Shown here in pieces: positions 25,159 through 36,879 of a stretch of DNA of 64,000 bases; positions within the stretch are counted from its first letter, which is position 1; each line of letters starts with the position of its first letter. Both the position numbers and the translations under genes were made by a program. Source of the stretch: Drosophila miranda (taxonomy: Eukaryota > Arthropoda > Insecta > Diptera > Drosophilidae); the NCBI RefSeq assembly GCF_003369915.1, contig NC_046677.1, positions 20,912,913 to 20,976,912 of the forward strand, given 5' to 3'. The notes under the pieces were generated by a model. It was not told where the DNA came from and did no database searches. It was given only the letters and a program-made list of their open reading frames with translations.

Positions 25159-28021
25159 TAATTTATACAGAATGTTTTGGAATATCCGCTTTGGCAATCA
25201 TGCCTTTATAAAGCCCGGACCTGATTCCGTTTCTATACAAAAACAACGACACTCACATACTTAGGACCATTTACCGTAAGTTCATTTACACTTCCATACA
25301 TACAAACATAACCAGAAACTACCTTACTAAAAAGACGCGACTGTGAACGAGTAGAAAAATAACGAAGGAAAAAAGAAATCAAATGAAAAACTAACCGTTT
25401 AAAATCTTTTCCAAACATTTCATTACACTTACAATTAAAACTAAGTATAAAAGTGTGTCGAAAACTGAATGTAAAGCAAACTATTGTGTGGTTATATACC
25501 GTAGATAAGCATTAAATATTATCTGATTTGTAATTATAATGTGGAATTCATTAAACAAAGCTCAACTGGAATTAAACTTGAGCTTTTTTCAATGAACTCT
25601 CCCAAACAAATTGTCATTTCAAAAAAAAAATATCTAAAAGAAAAACAATTGGTAAATTTGCAATGGAAATATCGCACAGCCGTCCAAAAGAGAGCAAAAA
25701 TATTTGAAAATTAAAAAAAAATACCTTTCAACATATCAAAAAGAAATTCATTATTAAATATTGAGTTTTTGAAATGACAACTTTTAGAATAACAACGATA
25801 TCAACGAGACAATTTGAATTGCCAAAATTAAATACTTTAATATGTACTAAATTTAGCTATGAATGATAGATTATGAATTATGATTAAGATAAAGTATGAT
25901 GACGAATGGTGGTGTATGTCTTTGTCTGCCACTTGAATGACTTTTGGATGATTCTGAATCTATTGAAGATGAGCCTCAGCCTGAGCTGAGCGAAGGCCGC
26001 CGCCGAGAGGATCTTGCACATTATGGCTGTGGTAAACAAAATGTAAGTGATGCATAGAATTTTTAAATTAAATTTATCAAAATAAGTTAGTTACAAAAAC
26101 AAACAACCGATAAAAACCTGCGCACAAGCGTCCCACACATACAAAATATTTTGCTAATAATCATATTTCTTTTTTCTTTGCACATATTTTTCACAGGTGT
26201 TTTGATTAAGTATGACTTGTTGAGTACTTGAGATGATAAATGATGCTTGTGCGTGCGTTGTATGAGGAAGAATTGATGATGAGAATTATGTGATGATTGA
26301 CAAATGGTTGTTATGCAAAAGTAGTGTTGGGAAAGAGAAATAGTTTCGAGTGAATGGATGGTACATCACACCCAGTACTAGAGAAGCACTCATCTAGCAC
26401 AAATTTCTAACTTTTATACATTACATATTAAATCTACATGCCTGTGCATATGCATAGATCTATTATAATGTAAGAACGTGTGTGCCCGTAACTGTGACTG
26501 AGTATTTCTGTATGTTATCATTCCAAAAACGAAAAAAACAACAAAAAAAAACCCAAAAACCGAAACCTCTTCAGAATTTCAAGAAGCTTGTAAAATTTTA
26601 ATTTTCCCTCATTAGGCTTAAAACATATAAGCTAGGATAAGGGTTAAATGAGGGTTAAGATGCCAGGCTGCTCCAATTTTTTTGTTTGGAGAATGGACAC
26701 TTTAGCCGTTTTATTAAATGTGTGAATAGGGTGTAGGTCGCGTCGTCTGTTCTACAAAAAAATGCCAATTGTGCTACAACTATAACTGTAAACATTGCCT
26801 GTGATTTCATAAACTGTGTATGTTAAGAATGTGTGTGTGCATGTTCGTGTGCGTGTACGGGTATGATATTGTGTGCAAGTATTGAAGTAAATAAAAAAAG
26901 CACCACGCGCAGCAGAGCAAAGTGAAATGTAAAGAAATTATGATATTTTTAATGTAAAAACATAAACTAATACTAATAAACTGTACACAACGGTAATTGT
27001 AAACGAAACGAAAACAAAAAAAAAACAAATTGAAAACGTAACATATGGTACTGATTTTATACTGAGAACTGAGGCTTACTATTTATACAAATACGAAACG
27101 AAACACTTACTTAAGGACTTACAATGAATTACTTTACCCAGGACTATGCGACATATACAGAACGTACTACTACATACTACAAATAACGATGAAATTATAA
27201 AAGGTATGGACAACAGGCAAAAACAGCCAAGGAAAATTGAAAGGCGCCTACGAACCATTTGGAAAATGTGGATTTCGTCTTCAAGGTATGATAAGCAAAA
27301 GAGTTGCATTTTACATAGCATTCGTTGCATCACTTTTTTTTGGTCCGTTTGGCCTATTGTCCATAACCTCTGTTTCACAGCAATTTCCCAGCGGGCGGAT
27401 TTTAATGAAACTGCCTGCAGCCCAAAACCAAATCAAACTAGTGAAATTTACATGAAACATACATACATAACCACTTATGCATTACATATACATTACATAC
27501 ATATGAGCATTATAATAAATGAATTGTATTAAATATATATATGACGATATATATTTAAACGAAACTAAGAGAAATCGAACTACTGGTAACGCTGACGCGC
27601 GGTGCTTTTTAGAGAATATTTCTGTGCTAATTCTGTATGCTAGTATAGCGAATAAGTAGGAACAGCGAGAGAGAGCGTGTACGAAAGCGATAAACGAAAA
27701 ATCGGAATTTAAACGATAAGATAGTTTCTATTAAATTATACTGTATTATCACTCCTCCTCCCCCCCCAATCCCCAATAGTTCGGCACAAACCCGTTCATG
27801 AACAAATTGTATGACTGATAGTTTGTACGCGAAAAATTTAGTAAATTTAAACTGTGTTTTGTGTGCAAGAGCGAGAATAAAAGAATTTTGAATGCAAGAG
27901 CAACAAAACAATAGTCTTTTATTTAAAACAACAATCGGCGAAATCTTGGGGCGGCTCTCAATACGGATGTTAACAATAAACGGCACTTTGAAGCTTTCAA
28001 CAAGAACTGTTATACAGCAGG

Positions 28022-29195
28022 CTAGAGCTTTGCCCGATCTGGCAACGTCAGCACTCCCGACTCCAACAATCTTTTCAGTTCTTCGGGTTTCAACTCCAGA
28101 TCCCCTATCAGTTCTTCCTGCTTTGTGCTCTCTGCCTTGGGCAGCTTTCCAGGAGTACGACTCAGTCGTGGCGCTGGACGCGGTGCCACTGCATCACCGA
28201 GCAGCCCGAAGGATTGCCGCTCCTTATTGTGGGCATGTTGGTGGACTTTTGTATAGTCCAGCACGGGATAAACGCAAGCATCTATGTCTTCAAAGATCTT
28301 CGACCATTGCGCCTGGGTTTTTGTTAGAAATGCTTCCGTTAACAGCCGCCTGCCCCGCTCTTGATGCTCGTCTCCGAACTGCGGCAGATCCTCGGGCAGT
28401 TCCAATCGCTGCCTGAGAAGCTCAAAGAACTGCGGCTCCAGCGCGCCCACAGACATGTAGAGACCGTCCTTTGTTTCGTAGTTATCGTAGAAATATGCCC
28501 CGCCATCGAGGATGTTATCGCCACGCTGCTTTCCCCAAATATGAAGATCCCGCGACAGGAACAACCAGCTGGCCACATAGGCAGCTCCTTCGACCATGGC
28601 CGCATCCACGACCTGGCCACGCCCAGAGTTATGGCGCTCCAGCAGGGCCAGGCAAATGCCCAGGGCACACATCACACTGCCGCCCGCGAAGTCGGCCAAA
28701 AGATTAATCGGTGCGGTGGGCTTCTCGTGTCTGCGTCCCAGCATGGACAGAACGCCCGAAATGGCTGCATAGTTGAGATCGTGACCAGCGCGTGCCGCCA
28801 AACGTCCCTGCTGGCCAAATCCCGTCAGTCGGGCATAGATCAAACGCGGATTCTCTCCGCACAACTCGGCGGGAGCCAAGTGGAGCTTCTCCATGACGCC
28901 CGGTCGAAAGGGTTCGATGAGTACATCGCTTTTCTTGGCCAGGCGGCGCACCAGCTGCTGCCCCTCAGGATCTTTCATATTAACGCACATTGTGCGCTTG
29001 CCATGTTGCAGTACATCCAACTGATTATCGAGGATCTTTAAAAATGTTAAGATGTAGAAAGATCAATGATCGAATTGGAGTGTTTACCTTGTCAATGCGG
29101 GTGACGGTAGCCCCAAAATCGGTCAGGATTTTGCCACAGAGTGGACCAGGGGCTAGGCCAACGAATTCCAAGACTTTGATGCCTTTCAGCGGCAT
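28022..29195 (-). CDS. Amacr: Alpha-methylacyl-CoA racemase, copy 4 (native promoter)
   Basis: Exons 29195-29088 and 29035-28022, 373 aa; the protein appears identical to copies 1 and 2. This is the copy whose upstream DNA continues into the single-copy sequence leading to ns4, so it alone keeps the presumed ancestral head-to-head arrangement with ns4. The spacer 25159-27918 matches the unit 1 spacer apart from the private changes listed for unit 4. Confidence 0.94.
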
Positions 29196-29646
29196 TTTTT
29201 AAAGGCTACAAATCTTAATTCAAGCAAACAAGTTGATTGCACTTTGGACGCCATTACAATAGTGCTGCCAACTTGGCCTTTTAAAATCTAATAATTGCAT
29301 ATGAATTGTAGTATATTTAAAAATTAAAATTAAATGTTACTGTCTTATGTGCCACTTTATGTAGATCAGCATTATTCAATATTTTATAGTCGTGTTCCTT
29401 AATTTTTTTGTGTGTTTTTGTTTAAATTTCCTAGTAAAAACAACTTTTTTAAGGTGGACAGCACTGATTTTTTAGTGCCCACTTCTTCGGAGCTTCTTCT
29501 TTCGAGCAGCCTGGCAGCCCTGCCCAGACTCATCAACGGAATGTCGGCGCAAAAGAGAAGCCGCAATAACATTTAATCAGAATTAAATTAATGAAATTTA
29601 GAGAGCTAAAGAAGCATAGGAAACCAAACGAAATTAACATTCCGCA
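29196..29646. promoter_or_regulatory. Shared upstream region of Amacr copy 4 and ns4
   Basis: 451 bp separates the two divergent start codons, a compact head-to-head spacing that suggests a bidirectional promoter. Only 29474-29646 is single-copy; 29196-29473 is repeated upstream of every Amacr copy. No TATA box was recognised. The assignment is by position only. Confidence 0.5.
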
Positions 29647-31605
29647 ATGCCACAGCAGAGACGCAAGGTAGCCTTTAGCGGCAAGAAGAAGAAGGATCAG
29701 ATGTTGCAAAAACGCAACACAAAAGGTACGTCAACAATTCCCCCCCCCCCCCCCCCCCCCCCCACTGTTATTTGGTGGAGAAAAGAAATCAAATCCCACG
29801 AGCTACACCACACTAACGATGACATTGATTGCCGGCCAGGTCCGCCCAAGTATTTACGCAGTGCCCAGGAGTCCTACGAGGACAGCGATGTGCCCGAAAC
29901 GACGCGCAAGCTCATGGAGCAGCCGTTCGCTCGGGGTGGAAATCGCAACAAGAACGTGAATCGTTACAATTTACAATTCTACCAGGAGGGCAAGAAGGAA
30001 CTGGAGCAGCTGAAGCTGGAGGGCTTCAAGCCCCTGCAGTCACTCAGTCCCACGGAGCGCGAAATCGATGAGCGCTACTTTGCCGGCTGTGATTTTCCCC
30101 TGCGTCCGGCCTGGAGTTTGTCGAGCACCAAAGAACAGCTGGACCGCTGTGAGAATCGTTACTTTAAGGTAGGTCATGTATACTGGGATATTTGCGGCAT
30201 TTCATTAAGGATTAATCCTAGGATTATGTGGACGGGCTGCAAAAGAAGCAACGCAGTGGTGACACCAAGGAACTCTCGCTGTTCGAACTGAATCTGGAAA
30301 CGTGGCGTCAGCTCTGGCGTGTTCTTGAATTCTCGGACATACTGCTCATCATTGTGGATGTGCGGTATGCCACCCTGATGTTCCCACCCTCCCTGTACGA
30401 CTACATCATCAACACACTGAAAAAGCATGCTATTGTGGTCTTCAACAAGGTTGATCTCGTCGAACCGCAGGTGGTTGTGGCCTGGCGTGCGTACTTTCAG
30501 GAGCGCTATCCCCAGCTGCCGATCGTTATGTTTGCCTCGTTCTTGCCACGTTCTCGCAAGGGCTGCCAGCGTGGTCCACAGGCCCACAAGCGCAGCATGG
30601 AGGGTGTCTACAACATCTATCGCGAGTGCCAGCGCTATGTCCAGTCGGAGGTGGATCTGTCCGCCTGGGAGCAGAAGATACGCGAGGATATGCGGAGCGA
30701 TCAGCTGGACATTCTGGAAGATGTGGCAGCCGCCGTGGAAGGTGAGCTGAAGATCAGCAGCAGCATCGATACCACGCCCCATGAGCATGTCAAATATCAC
30801 AGTGGCGTCCTTACCATCGGCTGCATTGGTTTTCCGAATGTCGGCAAGTCCTCGCTAATCAATGCCCTCAAGGGGCGCAAGGTGGTAAGCGTTAGTCGCA
30901 CTCCCGGACATACCAAACACTTTCAGACCATATTCCTGACACCACTCGTACGGCTCTGCGACTGTCCCGGCCTAGTCTTTCCCTCGACTACGCCAAAGTG
31001 CCTGCAAGTGCTGCTTGGCAGCTTTCCCATCTCCCAGCTGTCTGTGCCCTATCGCTCCCTGAAGTTTCTCGGCGAGCATGTGAATCTGCCGCAACTGTTG
31101 CGTCTCCAATTGCCCGAAGACTATGACGAGTGGTCGGCTGTGGCCATTTCCGATGCCTGGGCCTACAAACGAGGATTCCTCACGGCTAAGGCGGCCAGGC
31201 CGGATCGCTATCGGGCCGCAAATCACATTCTGCGCATGTGCCTGGCCGGACAGCAGCAGCTGGTGCTGCAGTTCTATCCGCCAGGGTATGAGGCGCGCCG
31301 CGAGCACTGGCTGCAGCATCCCGATGTGCCGGAGGTTAAGAAGTACCAGCAAGTGGAGCTGCAAGATGAGCCAGAGAGCGAGACCAATGGCGATACCTCC
31401 TCCGTTTGCTCGGATAGTGAGAGACCACGAAAAGTCTCTATATGAAACCCTTATCTAAATTTCCTCTTTTCTAGCTGCTGATAGCGAGGACGAAGACAAG
31501 GACAGCTCCAACGATGAGACCAATGCCGACGAGGACTCGTGCGCCATCGAGGAGGATGAGGCACCACGTTCGCGCAATGTGTTTGCCCTACTCGAAGACG
31601 AATAA
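29647..31605 (+). CDS. ns4: GNL1-type circularly permuted GTPase, full-length copy
   Basis: Four exons, 29647-29725, 29840-30168, 30222-31416 and 31475-31605, give 577 aa (human GNL1 is about 607). It belongs to the YlqF/HSR1-MMR1 GTPases, in which G motifs are permuted: G4 NKVD at residues 211-214 precedes G1 GFPNVGKSS at 339-347 and G3 DCPG at 383-386. Relatives (nucleostemin, LSG1) act in ribosome biogenesis or nucleolar functions; the exact role of this member is less clear. Exon 1 encodes a basic, NLS-like N-terminus (RRK, KKKK). The 3' splice at 31416/31475 replaces a short read-through end (RPRKVSI) with an acidic tail ending NVFALLEDE, as in GNL1. Only this copy has exon 1 and its promoter. 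LSG1 (ns3) was excluded because the GNL1-specific NLETWRQLWRVLE and C-terminal acidic tail match better. Confidence 0.93.
29740..29763 (+). repeat. Poly(C) tract, 24 C, at array breakpoint
   Basis: An uninterrupted run of 24 cytosines in ns4 intron 1. The duplicated segment of the second array starts immediately after it (at ACTGTTATTTGG); the other units have only about five C there. On the minus strand it is a G24 run able to form G-quadruplexes. Confidence 0.9.
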
Positions 31606-32023
31606 TAATCCTTCGAACACACACACATAATTTATTTTTGATTATACATATATTTTTTGGTAATATACCATTCGACTAATGAACCACAATAAAATGGAAT
31701 TAAATTATGCTCTGAGCCTCTTCCGCATTCAGATATCTTCGATTTCGTCGGACGAAAACGAATCGTCATCGAATTTCTCGTCCAATGAAAGCAGCAACTC
31801 GATTGCTCTGCAAAAGAAAATGAAATTCGAATGAGAAAATTTCTACAGAAGTGTTCTTTGGCAAAGACTATAAAACATCAAGATGTTGCATGAAACGGGC
31901 ACGGGAACTGGTACTTAAATTATCTTTTGGGCTATCCTTCGGGGCATCACCAAAACCCCTGACAATCCCCCTATAGCTCTTTGGTGCCTCTTGAAACATC
32001 TTAATGATTGAATAGCCTTTGTC

Positions 32024-35000
32024 TTAGTTAATGCCATACTTGATCAATTGCTTCTCTTCGCCATTCTCTTCGATGGGGGCCGGACAGAGAGCCTTTTTCA
32101 GCAGCAATCTACCCAGATTTGTGCGCAGCTCAAGCACCACTTTGGCAGTCTCTGGATTGCATTCAAAACTGAAAAGAAATCAACATTAAAACTAGCCATT
32201 TATATGTAAAGATATCCCCACTCACAAGTATGTATTGGCCACGGATAGGTAGGGCACTCTGTCTTTGACACCCGCCTCGACGCCATCGCCAAAAATAATG
32301 AGAGCCATGGGAAAGACCATTGTGGAATCGAGTAAATACAGCGATGAGGACTTCTGTCGCTGGTAATACACAAAATAATCCGAGTCAAAGCTGGATTCCC
32401 CGCTGTTCACGGACGAAGGATGAAAATTCACACGCTTGCCGTCATGGCATTTTATGGACATGTTATGAACAGCACGCACTGAATTCCATATGGGAAGTGT
32501 CTGGCTGTTGGATAAATATGGTAAATTATAGTACTTTTATAGGATATAATTTGTACTACGTCCAAATATTATCAAAGTATTGAGTCCCGGTTCTCGGTCT
32601 CAGTGTCATGACCAAGCAACGCATATTGCTTTTGGTTTTTGGGACCGACCCGGCTGGCCAAGAAATTGCGATCTTGCGATCCGACATATTCATCTAAAGA
32701 GACAGAGTTGGTCTGTTGATCTTACCACCTGTATGCCATATTCGGATAGAGACCGGCTCCAATAATAGCCCTCACCAGAGGAATCTTGTCCGAATTAATG
32801 TTGGATGACTTGTCCAGTAAGCCGGGTGAACTAAGAAATCTACAAAGGAGAGAGAGAATTGGTAGGGGTATGCTATGCTGAAGGATTAAACCTTTTGACC
32901 TACTTGTAGTTGCACAGCAGTTGTGCAAACTGATTCTTCATGCGCTCCAGCTGCTGCAGCGTCATGTAGCTCAAATAATTCCTATAGCAGAAGTTGCGAT
33001 CACCACGACTCTTGCGATACGAACAAATGGTGCTGTGCACCATCAGATGATCGCTGCGCATGTTGTTGGCCATCTGCCGTTTCACCTGACCCACACGGCT
33101 CTCCAGCCCCAAGGGCAAGTAGAACGGCGACTTGTAGGAGAGTGCCGCTGCCACCGAGGTGATGGGATCCAGGCAACAGAATAGGGCTGACATGAGCATC
33201 ATTTTGCCCATTTGCGGATCGACGGGAAGCTTCGCCAAATGCACGCCCAGCGGTGTAAGAATGCCCTCTTTGTCCAGAGCACCAATGCTGAAAAAATCAT
33301 TTAAATTCTGATGATCATTTGACTAGAAATTCATTCAAACTTACCGCATCAGGAGAAGAACACCGTTTTTGATGGCCTCCTGTTCGGGGGCACTGATGAG
33401 AGTGCCCAAAAATTCATAGGGATTATCAATGTGCAGCAGTTTCAGGCTCAAAATGATTGACTCCAGCTTGGAGCGCAGTATATCCGGTGTAGGTATATCG
33501 GCCATCTGATCCTCCCTGGCCCGACTGAACAGATTGTAGCAGATGCCCGGCCTTACACGTCCTGCACGACCCTTGCGCTGCTGGGTATTTGCCTTGCTCA
33601 CCCACACTTCGTCCAGGCTCTGGATGTTGCTGGCAATGTCATAGTTGCTAGCCTTGGTGCGGCCGGAATTGATGACATACACCACATCATCAATGGTCAC
33701 CGATGTCTCGGCTATAATGGTGGACATAATAACCTTACGCTTGCCGGCCGGAGGACGACGGAACACCGCCTGCTGCTCGACGGAGGGCATCAGGGAGTGC
33801 AGGGGATAAAGGACTAGACTTTGGCGCCAGCGTTGGCCCTTGAACGAACCCTGGGGGTTCTCCAGAGCTTTGTTCAGTTTGGAGATCTTGTCGAAGCCGG
33901 GCAGGAAGACCAGAATGGCACCCTCTGGCTCGTTCTCGCAGATGTAGTAGACCAGATCCGCGATGAAATCAATGTCCTCGCAGCCCTCCGACTCGGGCAG
34001 GCACAATTGGTCGAGAACCCTTCGATCGTACATGTGACGGACGCGACGCACATACGGCAGGATCATGGCTTCGTGCGCTATCAAGGACTCCATACGCTCC
34101 TGATTCGGTATTTTTTGAGTTGTGCGCAAATTTTCGAACTGATAGTTGGTGAGGGAGAGGACATCCTCCAGGTAGAGCATCCGGACGGGAAACATCACCC
34201 CCTCAATGCGGAACATGGGACAATTCTCAAAGTAGTCACAGAAATCCTGCTCTCGAACGGTGGCACTCATCAGAATCACCTTCAGGCTGGGTCTGTGCGG
34301 CAGGATGACCTTCAGCAGGCCCATTAGAATGTCCGTCTCCACGCTGCGTTCGTGTATCTCGTCCAGAATGAGCACACTGAGGCTGTGCATCAGGGGATCC
34401 GACTGGAGCTGCTGCAACATCCCTTGGCCGGCGGCTCTCCAGGCGTACCTGATAGCCCACCGAGAGGCCCAGGTTCTCGCCACGCTCGTAGCTCACTCGC
34501 TTGGCAATCGTGATGGCCGAAATACGACGCGGTTGTGTGCAAATAATGCGGCAGTCTGAGGCACAGCTCTTGACAATGCTGTGATCGAGCAGCAGTTGAG
34601 GGACCTGTGTGGTCTTGCCACAGCCGGTGCTGCCGACAATGAGAATGACTTGATTCTCCTGGACGGTGCGTATAATCTCCTTGGCATGCTTCATGGCCGG
34701 CAGCTGCTCACGTGCGTGCAGGCGCTCGCGCATATTTGGTGACTGGAGGCGCTCTCGATGCTCCTCCATTAATTTCGTGTCCAAATTCTGGTTGATGTAG
34801 TTCAAAGTGTTGTTCTCCTGCTTTTTCTCGGCAATGAACTGGTGAAAATTGACGCTCAGCAAGTGACGGAACTGCAGCTCGAATTGCGCATCCACATCCG
34901 AGTGCGAGTCGGATTTCCTGGGCGTCTTGTTGAAATTCTGCATGAATTCCTTGACGCGCTCCAGCGCGCCTCGTGGCACAGTGACACTGCATCCCATGTA

Positions 35001-35033
35001 GGCATGGAAGTCGAAATAGTAATCAAGATCCAT
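32024..35033 (-). pseudogene. DHX36: DHX36-like DEAH/DEIH helicase, unit 1, frameshifted
   Basis: Exons correspond to 35033-33345, 33287-32904, 32839-32726, 32504-32226 and 32168-32024. Compared with the intact copies it has a 35-bp deletion at about 34419 that shifts the frame and removes the region after motif Ia (around residues 252-263, including CTTG). It also has a 138-bp in-frame deletion near 34996 that removes most of the N-terminus, including the RHAU-specific motif. The remaining N-terminal 13 codons carry about seven amino-acid changes. Further substitutions include IAERV to IAKRV and a changed block at the exon 3/4 junction (RKTHRIR becomes CQTLPIW). Splice sites are still intact. 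It could still be transcribed, or give a short N-terminal product, but it cannot make a working helicase by normal decoding. Confidence 0.88.
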
Positions 35034-36792
35034 TCAATCAGTTTAAATTTAATTTTAATTTAACAAATTAAACAACAAATCCTAACATCCAACAACCTGA
35101 AACTCAAATAGAAGAAGGCTGCCAGCCCGTTGAAAAAGTGGGACGGCCAGATGAGCAGATGTGGTAACACTAATTTATCAGCGATGCTCGAAAGAGCGAC
35201 AAAAAATGTTAACATATTCTTTAAGAGGGTTCGCTTAATTTTACTAGGCAGCAAGACATGTATATTTGAATTAGCCAGATCTCCGGCGAATACATTTTTC
35301 TAGCAATCGATATTAGAAATAGCCAAAACTAGCTAATAGGTAGCCTGATTATAATGATTCAGTGGTATATATACTATATACTATATATATATTATATACT
35401 TTTCGGCCCAGTTTGACGTCGAATTTGAATTTTCGCTCCCTCAAATCGTACTTCCGTGTGTCTAAGGCGCCATTATATGCAGAAACTAGTCAGTCTCTGT
35501 TTTTAAACTATTTCAACGATATTTTGCATCTTTTGTCTTCTTACAGAGCTTAAGAAGAGGGATCGAGATTTTTATACAAGACACTAATCATATGCATGTA
35601 TATGTCTAAGATATATCAATCTGAGAAAAGGTCTTTATTAATTACGTTTTAAAACAGTATCTTAATATAATATTAACGAAATAGGGTATACAAATGCTCA
35701 TACTGTGGTTGACAACAAATGAGTCTGCAAGCACCAGCAACATTGACGTTACAACACTGCGAGTGTTGAACATTTTTGTTGAATCCGTGTTTTTGTTAAA
35801 ACAAAAAACATGCAAGTACTTAAAAGTAATTAATCCTGATCAAAATTGATTCATCAATCATATAAAAGTATCTGGGCAAAACTGTGAGATATATATAGCT
35901 GGGAATATTCGACGGAAGATTAAAAACAGGAATTTGTCGTAATAACTGGTTGACAACAATAATTCACGGCAACACTAATTCTCATACCCTACGGAAAAGA
36001 TATTATAGAATTGAGAAAATGTTTGTCATCCCAGGCTCCGAAGGTATCAGGATCTCGATAAATATATACAAGATACTAATAATATACATGAATATGTCTA
36101 CAACATACCAATTTGAGAAAAGGTCTTTATAAATTGCGTTTCATCTTCATAAAAAATGAACGAAATAGGGTGTACAAAGGCATACAAAGGGTGAACATGT
36201 CTTCAAATACCAGGAACATTGCGACTGTCTTTTTGTTGAACTATTTTGTTTAAACCTTGTTTTAGCCAAAATACAATAAAAGCAAGGACTAAAAATTAAC
36301 TTATCTTGTAGAAAATGTATTCATCCACGGCTTTAAATTATGTGGGCAGAACTAAGGGTTTTAGTTAGCCAGAATTATTCAACGGAATCTCTAAATTGAG
36401 CAATATGAACGAATCCTCTCCTTAACGGAGAATGATTAACCCCTTGTAAGCTAAGGGGCTATTTTAATATTCCACCGAAAATAATGAAAATTTAATCAAT
36501 TTATCGTGTTTTTCTTACGTAGTAGTAGTAGAAGTAGCTGAACTATTTAAATGGAGGGGGCTGAAGATGGCTAAGTTCGTTTTTTCATCATAACGAGATG
36601 CTATATTGTTGTTGAGGAGCAAAAACAGCAATCGCCGTAGCAGGAAAACAAGTCAAGTATTTAAAACAAGACAGTCTAGTAGAAAATTGATTTATTAATC
36701 GGATAAAATTATGTTGGCAGTGCTGAGAGTTCTATCTAGCTAGTAATATCAAATCGAATATCAAAATCGAGGAATATTGGTGCAACTTGTGT
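35034..36792. repeat. AT-rich flank with diverged internal repeats, unit 1
   Basis: It begins with the DHX36 upstream region (TGGTAACACTAA at about 35161) and then becomes AT-rich. Blocks recur in diverged form: GAGAAAAGGTCTTTAT at about 35620 and 36115; GCAAAACTGTGAGATA, GCAGAACTAAGGGTTT and GCAGTGCTGAGAGTTC at about 35876, 36350 and 36719, each followed by a TAGCTGG/TAGCCAG/TAGCTAG word and AATATTC-like sequence. I read this as three old tandem copies of a repeat of about 370-475 bp. No gene is seen. Confidence 0.6.
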
Positions 36793-36879
36793 TGCACTCC
36801 CCCACTGTTATTTGGTGGAGAAAAGAAATCAAATCCCACGAGCTACACCACACTAACGATGACATTGATTGCCGGCCAG

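Larger units (their letters stand above)
24503..29473. repeat. Tandem Amacr unit 4
   Basis: Last direct repeat. It ends at the T6 tract, where the next unit would continue ACACAT but here reads AGTGCCCAC (single-copy sequence). Private differences include CTTGTTGAG for CTTGATGAG (about 26219), TTTCATAAA for TTTGATAAA (about 26808), AACAAATTG for AATAAATTG (about 27026) and GAGGCTTAC for GAGACTTAC (about 27073). Confidence 0.95.
29764..36792. repeat. ns4-DHX36 tandem unit 1 (about 7.03 kb)
   Basis: First of three direct repeats. It runs from the end of the poly(C) tract in ns4 intron 1 through ns4 exons 2-4, the DHX36 gene (minus) and about 1.75 kb of AT-rich flank, ending ACTTGTGT. It is shorter than units 2 and 3 mainly because of two deletions (35 and 138 bp) in its DHX36 copy. 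Confidence 0.95.

Noticed and set aside
30174-30800. 208-codon minus-strand frame in each ns4 copy
   Set aside because: Shadow of ns4 exon 3.
30228-31445. 405-codon frame read as a whole GTPase gene
   Set aside because: It is exon 3 of ns4 only; the frame starts at a GTG and runs past a splice donor (GTGAGA at 31417) into the intron. The spliced model restores the acidic GNL1-type tail.
29647-31605. Assignment to LSG1/ns3
   Set aside because: The permuted GTPase order fits both, but the sequence around the G4 and the C-terminal ALLEDE tail match GNL1, and ns4 is the expected neighbour of Amacr.
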